From assembly GCF_023715445.1 (NCBI RefSeq), contig NZ_JAMBOD010000001.1, positions 1,116,001 to 1,180,000 on the forward strand: a DNA stretch of 64,000 nt, given 5' to 3'. Below are positions 54,075-62,613 of this stretch, one piece after another; within the stretch, counting starts at the first letter, position 1; each line of letters opens with the position of its first letter. Below the pieces are notes generated by a model. It had not been told where the DNA came from. It searched no databases and worked only from the letters and a program-made list of their open reading frames with translations. Origin of the DNA: Fictibacillus nanhaiensis. Its GTDB lineage: Bacteria; Bacillota; Bacilli; Bacillales; Fictibacillaceae. The position numbers and the translations under genes were made by a program.

Positions 54075-54120
54075 AATAGAATTAAACTGACCACTTATAA
54101 ATGGTCAGTTTAATTCTATT
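54075..54120 (-). terminator. Long hairpin after the MocR gene
   Basis: A 19-bp perfect stem (aatagaattaaactgacca and its complement, 8-nt loop) between the MocR-type regulator and the thioredoxin-family gene. It probably terminates the former. Confidence 0.7.
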
Positions 54121-54147
54121 TAAAAAGTCAGATTAGCATGAGGTTTA

Positions 54148-55569
54148 CTATTTAAGAAGAAAGGGTGACCAAGCCTTCTTTAATAACTCTATTCCTTTTT
54201 CCATGTCTTTCTCACTCACACCAGCGAACCCTAAATACAATCTTGGGAGAGGATCAGTCCTTATGGTCATCCACATATTTTTAAAGTCATAGACAATTAT
54301 TCCCTCTTCAGCAGCTGATTTTATCAGGGTTTCTGTGGACTGATTCGTGTTAACCGTGATTTGTATGTGAAGGCCGGCATTTTGACCAGTAATTTTTACA
54401 TGGTTATGAAAATTTTCCTGAATAAGCACAAGTAATTTATGATGCTTTTTACGATATAATTTACGTACTCTGCGGATATGCCGATACCAATGTCCTTGTT
54501 CTATAAAAGAAATCATTGCCCATTGGGTAATACGAGAAGGGGCGGATGTGAATTCAAAAGAACTTTCCTTCAATTTTGTCAATAACTTTTGTGGCAATAC
54601 CATGTAATTCATTCGTAAAGCTGGTGTAAAAACCTTGGAGAAAGTACCAATATATATCACTCTGTCATATTCATCTATACTTTGTAGAGAAGGGATAGGC
54701 TTTCCAATATACCTGAATTCTCCATCATAATCGTCTTCGATAATAAATGCATTTTTATTAACTGCCCACTTTAACAAATGTTCCCTTTCGGAAAAAGGCA
54801 TAATACATCCTGTGGGAAACTGGTGTGAAGGAGTGATATAAGCAAGTTTTGCGGACCTACCTTCTATATCGTTAACTGAAATCCCTTTTTCCCCTACTTG
54901 GATAGGTAATATTTTAAAACCATTCATTATAAATTGTTGACGTACCAAGTTATATCCTGGTTCTTCAAATGCTATTCGGGAATGATCGTTAAACAGATGG
55001 CAAAGTATTCGGATACTATCTGCTATTCCACTGCCAATTATGATTTGTTCCGGAGTGCAACGAACGCCCCTCGCATTAAATAAGTAATCTGCTAGTGCTG
55101 CGCGAAGTTTAGATTCTCCCTGAAGATCACCATATTTTCCAATATCCATTGAAAAATTTTCAAGAGCTTCTTTCAACATCTTATTCCAGACTCGAATTGG
55201 GAAACAATGTGGGTCAACAGCAGAAGGATTAAAATCAATTGTCGGTTTAGATTCAATAGGTGGACAGTTAATGCCTTTAATTTCTTGATCAGCATCGAGT
55301 TCATATTGTTTGATAGGCAAAACAGTTTGTGGATTTATTATGTAAAAACCCGATCGTGGCTTGCTAATTACGTATCCTTCAGCGATTAACATTTGAAACG
55401 CTGTTTCAATCGGTGTTTTACTGATATTTAGTTGCATTTGTAATGATCTTATAGAAGGCAGGCGCATACCATTCGTTATTTCTCCATTTCGAATGGCGTC
55501 TCGAATGTGCCGATAGATGGTAAGATATATGGGTGTATTTTGTTCATCTTTTATTAAAATTTCAAACAT
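54148..55569 (-). CDS. MocR-type GntR regulator with aminotransferase domain
   Basis: 473 residues. The N-terminal GntR winged helix (1-75) contains RLPSIRSLQMQLNISKTPIE. A linker leads to a class I aminotransferase-like domain with the PLP lysine in GTFSKVFTPALRMNYMV. PdxR, GabR and others of this type use PLP as a co-sensor. The target is unknown; no aminotransferase or pyridoxal gene lies next to it. Confidence 0.9.
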   Translation of the reverse strand: MFEILIKDEQNTPIYLTIYRHIRDAIRNGEITNGMRLPSIRSLQMQLNISKTPIETAFQMLIAEGYVISKPRSGFYIINPQTVLPIKQYELDADQEIKGINCPPIESKPTIDFNPSAVDPHCFPIRVWNKMLKEALENFSMDIGKYGDLQGESKLRAALADYLFNARGVRCTPEQIIIGSGIADSIRILCHLFNDHSRIAFEEPGYNLVRQQFIMNGFKILPIQVGEKGISVNDIEGRSAKLAYITPSHQFPTGCIMPFSEREHLLKWAVNKNAFIIEDDYDGEFRYIGKPIPSLQSIDEYDRVIYIGTFSKVFTPALRMNYMVLPQKLLTKLKESSFEFTSAPSRITQWAMISFIEQGHWYRHIRRVRKLYRKKHHKLLVLIQENFHNHVKITGQNAGLHIQITVNTNQSTETLIKSAAEEGIIVYDFKNMWMTIRTDPLPRLYLGFAGVSEKDMEKGIELLKKAWSPFLLK

Positions 55570-55614
55570 CTACTATCACTCCCATATAATAATTTTTAAA
55601 AATTATTTCAATTT

Positions 55615-55915
55615 CTAAGCGTTTAATTTATTATATAAAGTTTTTTGATATTTTAACCTCGTATTTCGAACAAACGGTCTACTTTTGTAATCACCAAGGT
55701 CTCCTTCTTTCAAATCAACAATAAGTTGATCAAAACTTGAATGACTATTCTTTGTTCCTGAAAGTTTTATAGGAATAATTTTTTCGCACCCCTCTTTTTC
55801 GAGCATATAATAATAAAGAACCTAGTTCATTAATTTGAACTAGGTTAATATATTAAAACAATTGTGATTCTAAATCTTGATGAATTGCCCTCACACGAAC
55901 ATAGCCATACTTCAT
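55615..55915 (-). pseudogene. Serine resolvase gene split by a palindromic insertion
   Basis: ATG 55915 with GGGGGATG starts MKYGYVRVRAIHQDLESQLF and a stop. After about 50 bases containing a hairpin, the second part (55806 down to about 55700) continues LEKEGCEKIIPIKLSGTKNS ... FDQLIVDLKEGD. Together these form the first 60 residues of a Tn3/Hin-type resolvase. The catalytic Ser position (YVRVS) reads R, and the rest is gone. Confidence 0.6.
55819..55846. repeat. Palindrome inserted in the resolvase remnant
   Basis: An 11-bp perfect inverted repeat (aacctagttca / tgaactaggtt) with a 6-nt loop, flanked by TTATTA/TAATAT. It separates the two halves of the resolvase reading frame and looks like a small hairpin insertion. 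Confidence 0.6.
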
Positions 55916-56161
55916 TATTTCATCCCCCTTATTATACTTTACGACAATAATTATGACGGTAAGTATTGACTATCTAATGATCCCTATTCTATCAGCAAGT
56001 AAAAAAAACGTTAAAACCTATATGAAATGAAATATATTAAGCAGCAGTTTAGTATCAATAAATTAATATAATGGTAATATAACTTCAACGGTTGTTCCGT
56101 TTTTTATCACTCCAAAGGTAAAGGGTTCCATAATGATTTTCTATGATTTATTTCGAGATCA

Positions 56162-56760
56162 TTAGTCCAAGTCCAGTGCCTTTCTCTTTTCCGAAAAATC
56201 TTCCGGTGTTCCAGCCCGCCTGAGCGGAATCAATTTCATAGTTTCTTCTCTCCACGATAAATAAGAGTTAATGTCAGTTTCAATATACCTCGGCGCAAGT
56301 GCATTGACTGTAATATTCCGGCTTGCCAATTCCTTCACTAACGTTTTGGTTAACCCGATCACGCCTGCTTTTGCTGCTGCATAGTTCGCTTGACTAGGAT
56401 TCCCTGCAACACCAACCACTGAACTGATGTTGATGATTCGACCTTTTCGTTGTTTCATCATGGGACGCATGACTGCTTTTGAACAAAGAAAAACACTCTT
56501 AAGATCGACATCCATCACTCGATTCAAATCTTATTTATTCATTCTCATCACTAAATTATCTTTCGTGATGCCGGCATTATTAATCAAGACATCAATCTTA
56601 CCAAACAACTTCATCACTTCTTGAAATGCTTGATTCACTTGATCCGCGTCTGAAACATCTACTTGAAGTGCCAATGACTTTCTACCTAATGTATAAAATC
56701 ACTACGTCAGTACCTACTGACGCTAATTTGAGCGATATCGCACGCCCAATTCCAAGGGAA
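56162..56760 (-). pseudogene. 3-oxoacyl-ACP reductase (fabG-like) remnant
   Basis: The start encodes GIGRAISLKLASVGTDVVI, the cofactor motif. After a frameshift near 56685 comes LALQVDVSDADQVNQAFQEV ... KIDVLINNAGITKDNLVM, then a TAA at about 56533. The last open part (56162-56527) has ISSVVGVAGNPSQANYAAAK, i.e. the Ser and YxxxK catalytic residues, and then a truncated C-terminus. It is a decayed FabG-type short-chain dehydrogenase with operator-like palindromes at its 5' end. Confidence 0.75.
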
Positions 56761-56766
56761 CATTTT

Positions 56767-56782
56767 TGGAATGTTAACTCCA
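56767..56782. promoter_or_regulatory. TGGAAT-GTTA-ACTCCA palindrome at the fabG remnant
   Basis: Same core as the palindrome beside the TetR gene (34772-34787), differing at one base in 16. It lies just downstream of the -10 at 56797-56802, where a repressor would block elongation. Confidence 0.5.
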
Positions 56783-56796
56783 TTTTTAGCAGACCA

Positions 56797-56830
56797 ATCA
56801 TAACAATATTTTTTTGGAGCGTCAACTCCA
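56797..56830 (-). promoter_or_regulatory. Promoter with overlapping TetR-type operator
   Basis: Minus strand TTGACG at 56820-56825 and TATGAT at 56797-56802 are spaced by 17 bases, a near-consensus promoter reading into the fabG remnant. Its -35 lies within TGGAGCGTCAACTCCA (56815-56830), the second copy of the palindrome. Confidence 0.65.
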
Positions 56831-56869
56831 TTTTACTGAAGAAGATAATCCACTGTGGCCAAGTGTTCG

Positions 56870-57000
56870 ACTCCCGGTTCGCCAAGTTCATGCGCTCGTC
56901 GCATCACTAAGATCCCTCTGCACAAACTCTGCTTTCCCTCCTGCTTTTCGGATATCTGTAACCGTCTGTACTCCACGATTTGCAATGCGGCCCGCAACAT
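56870..57000 (-). pseudogene. Second short-chain dehydrogenase scrap
   Basis: Encodes DVAGRIANRGVQTVTDIRKA then GGKAEFVQRDLSDATSA and a stop, residues 25-65 of an SDR enzyme. It ends where the promoter/operator segment begins, so the locus is a mosaic of at least two SDR genes. Confidence 0.6.
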
Positions 57001-57121
57001 CTACTGAAGAAGGAGATAAAAAGTATAGATAAAGGAAATGACGTTGAACCTGTCCAAAGAGGGATCTCAGTTCCAGTTATTAAAAATACAAAAAAACCAA
57101 AAATAAAGTGAAAAAAAAAAA

Positions 57122-57160
57122 TGCCCCAAAAGAGTCGTCAGTTAACGACCTTTTGGGGCA
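57122..57160 (-). terminator. Strong terminator after the GNAT remnant
   Basis: A 15-16-bp stem (tgccccaaaagagtcg with cgaccttttggggca, one bulge) followed on the minus strand by nine or more T. Confidence 0.85.
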
Positions 57161-57170
57161 GATTATATAT

Positions 57171-57419
57171 TTATAGGTATATATTTTCTTCTTTTAACTC
57201 TTGGATAGCGATAGGATAGGCTTTTATCAATATCGTTCTTCCACAGTGCGCAAATAGTGTATCGAATGTAAAGTATAATGTAGCAAAACCAACTAACTCT
57301 TCATTTTGTTCGAAAACAAATTGTGCTCCTTCCTTTTGATTATGTAATGTATAAAAAAGTTGATGGACTTTTTCCATAGGTGGTTCAAGTCTTTGATAAA
57401 AAGTCAACGATATACTCAT
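57171..57419 (-). pseudogene. GNAT acetyltransferase remnant
   Basis: 82 residues: MEKVHQLFYTLHNQKEGAQF then VFEQNEELVGFATLYFTFDT, the middle of a GNAT domain before the acetyl-CoA loop. The upstream frame holds MYEYIVD, which a frame change links to FYQR. The acetyl-CoA binding part is missing. Confidence 0.6.
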
Positions 57420-57547
57420 ACATTAGTTCAGTTAATTAATTTATATTTTTCGGTTCAGCTTTTCTAACAGTAGCCATTATAATTTCTTTCCCATAATGAA
57501 AAATTGTTTTGACTTTACAAACTACTTCTAACTAAGATAAAGTCAAA

Positions 57548-58186
57548 TTAAAAAGCCATCGCATGTTTTTCTGCATCTAATATACCTTTGCGAATAATAT
57601 CATCTGCTTTATCTCTGTCAAAGTCATGTCCTTCCACATACAAAACTTCCACATCATCTATACCTACGATATTAAGCACTTGTTTTAAATATGGATGACT
57701 ATGATCCATTTTCGCAAAAGGTCCTTGAGAGTAAATTCCACCGCTTACTTGAACGTGAATAGCTTTTTTACCTTGTAAATGTCCGACAGGGCCATTCTCC
57801 GTATAATGAAATGTTTTTCCTACTACTACAAAGGAATCGATAAATGCTTTTAATCGTGGTGGAATTCCCCAGTTCCACATAGGAGATACAAATACATATT
57901 TATCAGCGTTCGCTATCATTTCTGTAAATGTATTTAAAGCATTTATTTTTTGTTGTTCTATTTCATTCAATTCTGAAAAGGAAATTCCGTCTTTACGCAT
58001 TTTTCCCCAACCGTTAAGGACATCGTAATCTATTATTGGAAAGTCTTCTTCATATAAATTTATTTCTCTAATATCGTCATTTGTATGAGAGTTGCGATAA
58101 GCTTGAAGAAAAGCCTGCCCTACTCTATGACTAACTGAATTTTCAACTGGTTTTGGATTAGCAGTAATGTATAGAACTTTCGCCAT
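57548..58186 (-). CDS. FMN-dependent NADH azoreductase (first copy)
   Basis: 212 residues of the flavodoxin-like AzoR/quinone reductase family: KVLYITANPKP at the phosphate loop, SPMWNWGIPPRLKAFIDSFV at the FMN site, then SGGIYSQGP. It reduces azo dyes and quinones by two electrons. It lies 89 bases after the second azoreductase gene and is probably in the same transcript. Confidence 0.9.
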   Translation of the reverse strand: MAKVLYITANPKPVENSVSHRVGQAFLQAYRNSHTNDDIREINLYEEDFPIIDYDVLNGWGKMRKDGISFSELNEIEQQKINALNTFTEMIANADKYVFVSPMWNWGIPPRLKAFIDSFVVVGKTFHYTENGPVGHLQGKKAIHVQVSGGIYSQGPFAKMDHSHPYLKQVLNIVGIDDVEVLYVEGHDFDRDKADDIIRKGILDAEKHAMAF

Positions 58187-58275
58187 ATTAAACCAAACTC
58201 TCCCCTTTTGTTATATTGAAGGAAATGTCATATTAATGTTTAATTTAACATTTCCTTTCTTTGGTCATGTGTTCA

Positions 58276-58923
58276 TTATTTAGTAGCTATTCTTGAAGCA
58301 GCCTCTTCAACTTCTTTATATGCTTTTTCTAATACCTCATTTGGCTCCAATAAAGCAGTTCCTTGTACGCGAATGATTTGATAATCTTCAATCCCAAGGA
58401 AATTGAACATTGATTTTAGGTATTTATGAGAGTATTCAACTTCTGTGTACCAATCATCATTTGTATAGATTGAACCACTTGCTTGTATGACAAGCATTCT
58501 TCGTCCGTCTTTAAGGAGGCCCACTGACCCATTTTCAGTATATTTAAAAGTTTCACGTGCGATCATAATATTATCCATATAATCTTTTAACTTTGATGGA
58601 ATATTAAAATTATGCAAAGGTAAAACGATGACATACGTATTTGCACTTTTAAATTGTTGCAAGATCTCGGACATACGCTCCGTTACTTTTTGTTCTTCGA
58701 AGGTTAGTTCTTCTTCTTTTTGTTGTTTTTCCCATGCACTTAAAACCGTTTGATCTACCATAGGAACTACATCACTGTACAGGTTAATCTGTGCAATTCC
58801 TTTGCTATCTGGAATTAATTTTTTATAAGCTTTCAAAAAGTGGTTAAAAACCTGCAAGCTAGCTGATGAAGTACCATCTATTTTTGGATGTGCGTTAATG
58901 ATAAGTGTTTTGTTCATTTGCAT
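58276..58923 (-). CDS. FMN-dependent NADH azoreductase (second copy)
   Basis: 215 residues, same family as its neighbour: TLIINAHPKIDGTSSASLQV, LPLHNFNIPSKLKDYMDNIM and ASGSIYTND. The two are diverged paralogues. It is divergent from the Rrf2 regulator gene, the usual arrangement of a quinone-responsive pair. Confidence 0.88.
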   Translation of the reverse strand: MQMNKTLIINAHPKIDGTSSASLQVFNHFLKAYKKLIPDSKGIAQINLYSDVVPMVDQTVLSAWEKQQKEEELTFEEQKVTERMSEILQQFKSANTYVIVLPLHNFNIPSKLKDYMDNIMIARETFKYTENGSVGLLKDGRRMLVIQASGSIYTNDDWYTEVEYSHKYLKSMFNFLGIEDYQIIRVQGTALLEPNEVLEKAYKEVEEAASRIATK

Positions 58924-58957
58924 TTCTCCTGAATTTTAGGTTAATAATTAAAGATCC

Positions 58958-59000
58958 AATTAATCGTCGATTTACTTTATCGATAATACAACGACTAATT
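58958..59000. promoter_or_regulatory. Candidate operator between azoreductase and Rrf2 genes
   Basis: Imperfect inverted repeats (ttaatcgtcg near 58958, and acgactaatta near 58990) about 20 bases apart in the shared promoter region. A binding site for the divergent Rrf2-family protein is the likeliest meaning. Confidence 0.4.
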
Positions 59001-59114
59001 ATTTTTGTCAAAATATATAATTTACCAAATAAGAATTTTTTTATTTGACTAACACTCTAAATACTCCTAAGATACAATTTGGTAACACTTAAAATTAAAA
59101 GCAGGTGAGTTTAT

Positions 59115-59606
59115 ATGCAATATAGTGTCGGGGTTGAATATGCTTTACATTGCCTGGTTTATTTAATTGATGTTCCTTCAAAGGAAAGTGTTGGGATAAA
59201 GGATTTGGCAGAATTCCAAGGACTTTCTGAGACATTTCTATCAAAAGTTTTCGGTAAATTATCTAAGGCTGGTATTGTAAGTTCTGTCTCCGGTGTAAAG
59301 GGAGGATATAGGTTATCTAAGTCCCCAGAAGATATTTCCTTTTGGGATGTAGTTGAAGCAGTTGAAGGTCCTAAGCCTATTTTTCAATGTAAAAATATTA
59401 AAGATAATGGTTATTTGTATAGAGAAGGCTCCTGTTCAGCTCCCTCCTCTTGTAGCATCAATTTAGTTATGCTCGCTGCGGAAGAAAAAATGCGTGATTA
59501 CTTGCGTGGTAAAACACTTTCATGGTTGAATGAAGAGCTTGAACGTGTCTTACCCCAAAAAACACGTGAAGATACTCGGAAATATTTTTCGAAGAGCAAC
59601 ATATAA
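59115..59606 (+). CDS. Rrf2-family transcriptional regulator
   Basis: 163 residues. The winged helix contains LSETFLSKVFGKLSKAGIVS and VKGGYRLSKSPEDISFWDVV. Four Cys follow (FQCKNI, GSCSAPSSCSI), like the cysteines that sense quinones, iron-sulfur state or redox in this family. GCAGGTGAG precedes the ATG. It most likely controls the divergent azoreductases. Confidence 0.88.
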   Translation: MQYSVGVEYALHCLVYLIDVPSKESVGIKDLAEFQGLSETFLSKVFGKLSKAGIVSSVSGVKGGYRLSKSPEDISFWDVVEAVEGPKPIFQCKNIKDNGYLYREGSCSAPSSCSINLVMLAAEEKMRDYLRGKTLSWLNEELERVLPQKTREDTRKYFSKSNI

Positions 59607-59610
59607 AAAG

Positions 59611-59653
59611 ACCTCTCGTGAAATTCCTAAATTAACAGCAATTTAGAGAGGTT
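59611..59653 (+). terminator. Terminator of the Rrf2 gene
   Basis: acctctc at 59611 pairs with gagaggt at 59647, with a long loop, followed by TTTTTT. Confidence 0.5.
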
Positions 59654-59699
59654 TTTTCTTAGTTCAAGGAAAACGGAACGTTCAATTATTTATTGATAA

Positions 59700-59957
59700 C
59701 TACAACCAATCCTCAACTAATCTGCCCTTTAGCGCAATTAGAAAAAACGCTGCCGAAACAACGTTTTGTTTAACTCTTGCACCCGAATGCATTGCCAACA
59801 ACTCTTTAAAGGAATGTGGGAAAGGAACTATTCTGTCCTTCTTTCCCTTTCCCTGGTTAATCCGGATTTGACATCTGTCAAAATCTACTTCAGACAATTT
59901 AATATTTATTAATTCACTTACGCTTACAGTGTAAAGAAGAGTTCTAACAATCATCAT
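59700..59957 (-). pseudogene. Tyrosine recombinase (integrase) fragment
   Basis: 85 residues: LYTVSVSELINIKLSEVDFD then RCQIRINQGKGKKDRIVPFP HSFKELLAMH, the middle of a phage-type integrase catalytic domain. The first Arg of the active site (GLRVSE) is replaced, and the HxxR and Tyr parts are missing. It marks past mobile-element activity. Confidence 0.7.
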
Positions 59958-60197
59958 GTCCTGAAAGTTCTTAGCTTTCTAAACAGTAGGAATAAAAGAG
60001 CATTAATCCTTCTTAACCATAATTATGCTATAATAAAAAAAACATCTAAATCCATATGTACCATAGACTTAGACGTTTTTCTAATAAAATATTAAAGCGT
60101 TTTAGTGTGTATTATACGAATAGTATAAGGATATTACGTAAGTGGAATATTAAACTTCTATGCCACTTACGAAGAACGACATAATTAGAAGAAATCA
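59958..60197. other. Spacer with a long imperfect inverted repeat
   Basis: Around 60040-60080, aaaacatctaaatcca is mirrored by gacttagacgtttt. It could be a terminator of the dehydrogenase gene or a trace of a mobile element. There is no gene. Confidence 0.35.
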
Positions 60198-61154
60198 CTA
60201 ACGGAATAGTTGAGGAGTTTCATTCCAGAGCTTTAAAGCTAGATCTTTATCAATTGCCCATGGTTTAACCCCTACCTTATCATTCTTCTCTGTAGATATA
60301 GGGGCAATATTTACATTCTCGCAATAGACCCCGCCAAATCCGTTTAATTGAGGACTAGTGGCACACCAAACAATAGTAGCAGCACCTTCTGAGATGGTTT
60401 TATGCTCGTCATTATATTGATCATATCCACGTTCTCCGTTTGATTTAATTGCGCCCATTGTTGCTAACTCTTCATCTGACAAATTACTAGAAAGCCCAGT
60501 TACAATACTTCCAGGATGAACAGTAAAGGAACGGATCAAATCTTTTTTAAACAGTTCATCCATTGCTACACTAAAAAGAGAAACAGCTGTTTTAGCTTGG
60601 CCATACGCAGTCCACTTATCGTAATGGCTTTGATTGAAATTTGGGTCATCAAAGTGAAAAGGAGAGAACCGATGTGCTCTAGAAGAGAGATGAACTACTC
60701 TAGCTCCATTAGCTTTTTGTAGCTTTGGAAGTAATCCCTTTGTTAAGTAATAATGGCCTAAGTAGTTTGCGGAAAGTTGCATCTCATTTCCCATTTCATC
60801 TTTAGTTAGTGGAATAGCCATTATCCCAGCACTGTTTACTAATATATCTAGTTTTAGATAATTCTTATTAAACCATTGCAGAAAAAAATCTATAGTAGAT
60901 CTTTTACTTAAATCGAAGATAGCAGGATATAGTATGGCATTAGGAATACCTACTAAAGCTTTTTTTGCTTTCTCAACATTTCTTGCCGGGACGATGACAG
61001 TTGCTCCAGCGAAAGCTAAAGTCTTGGTTGTTTCTAATCCTAAACCAGCATATCCACCAGTAATGATTGCCACTTTTCCTTTTAAGTCAATACCTTGTAT
61101 AACCTCATCTGTTTTAGTACGAGCAGTATAGCTTGTTTGCAATGGTTTTTGCAC
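60198..61154 (-). CDS. Short-chain dehydrogenase/reductase
   Basis: 318 residues. Cofactor motif TGGYAGLGLET (about 33-43), NSAG (LVNSAGIMAIP), catalytic Ser in VHLSSRAHRFSP and YGQAK with the Lys. Length and the N-terminal extension fit the retinol-dehydrogenase-like or oxidoreductase group. It is directly behind the MerR-type gene, whose stop overlaps its start by one base. Confidence 0.87.
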   Translation of the reverse strand: MQKPLQTSYTARTKTDEVIQGIDLKGKVAIITGGYAGLGLETTKTLAFAGATVIVPARNVEKAKKALVGIPNAILYPAIFDLSKRSTIDFFLQWFNKNYLKLDILVNSAGIMAIPLTKDEMGNEMQLSANYLGHYYLTKGLLPKLQKANGARVVHLSSRAHRFSPFHFDDPNFNQSHYDKWTAYGQAKTAVSLFSVAMDELFKKDLIRSFTVHPGSIVTGLSSNLSDEELATMGAIKSNGERGYDQYNDEHKTISEGAATIVWCATSPQLNGFGGVYCENVNIAPISTEKNDKVGVKPWAIDKDLALKLWNETPQLFR

Positions 61155-61522
61155 TATTTTCCTCCACCTTTAAGGTTACTAAAGTGAGAAATTTTATATT
61201 GTACCTTTTCTAAAATTTGTAGGCGTTTCCGTAATTCAAGCTCTATTCTTTTTTCGTGTTCTTGTAAAATAGAATAACAGGAAGAGTAGTCATTTCTTTT
61301 GTAAGCATCTACATAGGTTTTTATTTGATCTAATGGCATCTCCGTATCTCTTAAATGAACAATAAAACCAAGATATTGAATAATTTGTTCATCATACTCT
61401 TTATATCCACGAGCATTTTTAATGGGTGTGTCTATAAGTCCAAGTTTTTCATAGTAGCGAATAGTAGAGATAGATAAGCCTACAAGTTTAGATACTTCAG
61501 AAATTTGATACATTATTCTCAC
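61154..61522 (-). CDS. MerR-family regulator
   Basis: 122 residues. MYQISEVSKLVGLSISTIRY then YEKLGLIDTP at the start is a full winged helix, followed by a coiled coil and a short C-terminus without metal-binding Cys. It likely responds to a small organic molecule and controls the dehydrogenase with which it shares an operon. Confidence 0.88.
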   Translation of the reverse strand: MRIMYQISEVSKLVGLSISTIRYYEKLGLIDTPIKNARGYKEYDEQIIQYLGFIVHLRDTEMPLDQIKTYVDAYKRNDYSSCYSILQEHEKRIELELRKRLQILEKVQYKISHFSNLKGGGK

Positions 61523-62062
61523 CTCGTATATTAACCTTACAATGTAAAGTTAACTTTATGTCAAGCATGTTATTATGGGATATCGTAAACCAATTATTTA
61601 TAAAACAAGGATACTTATTTGATCAACTAATTAAAGGAGCTCACCATTCTGATCAAAATCTGAAAGTAAAATAATTAATCATACCAAACGTATCCTGCCC
61701 CATTTGTGACATAATAATTGGCAATCTACTATAAGAACAGTTGTCATTATTTGCTAAAACAAAAGCCAGCAGTTTGCTCAAAAGGAATTAACAAGACCCC
61801 TTCAGAGTACTTCTAAAGGGGTTAATTTGAATTGACTTTTCTGTTATAGCTGCTTAAAGCCAGGAATGGTTGAACACATTCCTCAACAATCTGAGCAACA
61901 GATTATCTGTTGCTCTTTTTTAATAATGACTATCCCATTATTGTACCTGTGTACGGAACAGATACTATGTGTTTTTTAAAGCACAAATAAATACTAAAAC
62001 CTTTTAAAAATAAATGATCAAGGTAACCCATCGGCACGGCGATTAAACCGCCCGCTCATCCG
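61523..62062. other. Gap with orphan terminators
   Basis: About 540 bases without a gene. At 61893-61915 a stem gagcaaca(g)/(c)tgttgctc followed by TTTTTT is a good plus-strand terminator with no gene in front of it. Another small stem, acccctt/aaggggt, lies at 61796-61822. A deleted plus-strand gene is one explanation. Confidence 0.4.
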
Positions 62063-62520
62063 TCAGGATTGCAAGGCCTGCGAACTCGCCTCGGATAAAA
62101 GACCTTCCGCCTGAGCTTGCGTTCCGTTTCTGGCGGCATAGTACCGCGCAAACCTTACTGAATAACCCAACATGTAGAGAACCACCAGGGAAGCGAGAAT
62201 ATTCAGGATGATCAGAGACACGTACAAGTCAAATAAGTAGCTTAGGAGACCGACTCCCACGATGGGAACAATAAATCCGATGTAACCCGCAAAGTAGAAA
62301 GTCGTTATCACCTTCGGCCGCTCCGATGCATTCGGAAGCTCGCCGGCCAGTCGCAGGCTGATCTGGAACGTCCAACCGCTGCCAAGCGCCTGAACGAGCA
62401 CCCCGATCCACATTAGGCTTATGCTTTCCGATGTCCCGGAGAGAACGACAAGCCAGGCTCCGCAAGCCAATAAAGCGATACCGATCCGAAGTCGTACGAC
62501 CGGCTGTTTGGCCCTAAAAT
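62063..62520 (-). pseudogene. GC-rich C-terminal fragment of an MFS transporter
   Basis: About 150 residues with four helices: VVRLRIGIALLACGAWLVVL ... TFYFAGYIGFIVPIVGVGLL ... SLIILNILASLVVLY. The open frame continues without a start codon to about 62520, where the sequence changes to unrelated AT-rich DNA. The base composition is clearly richer in G and C than the surroundings, so it probably came from another genus. Only the last third of an MFS protein is present. Confidence 0.65.
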
Positions 62521-62613
62521 CGAAAATGAGCGTTTATCCTTGTTCCAGGAAAGCACCCGTTTCTTGAATTACTATTTTGTCTAATGGAATAAATAAAAAT
62601 AGATTACAGGAAC

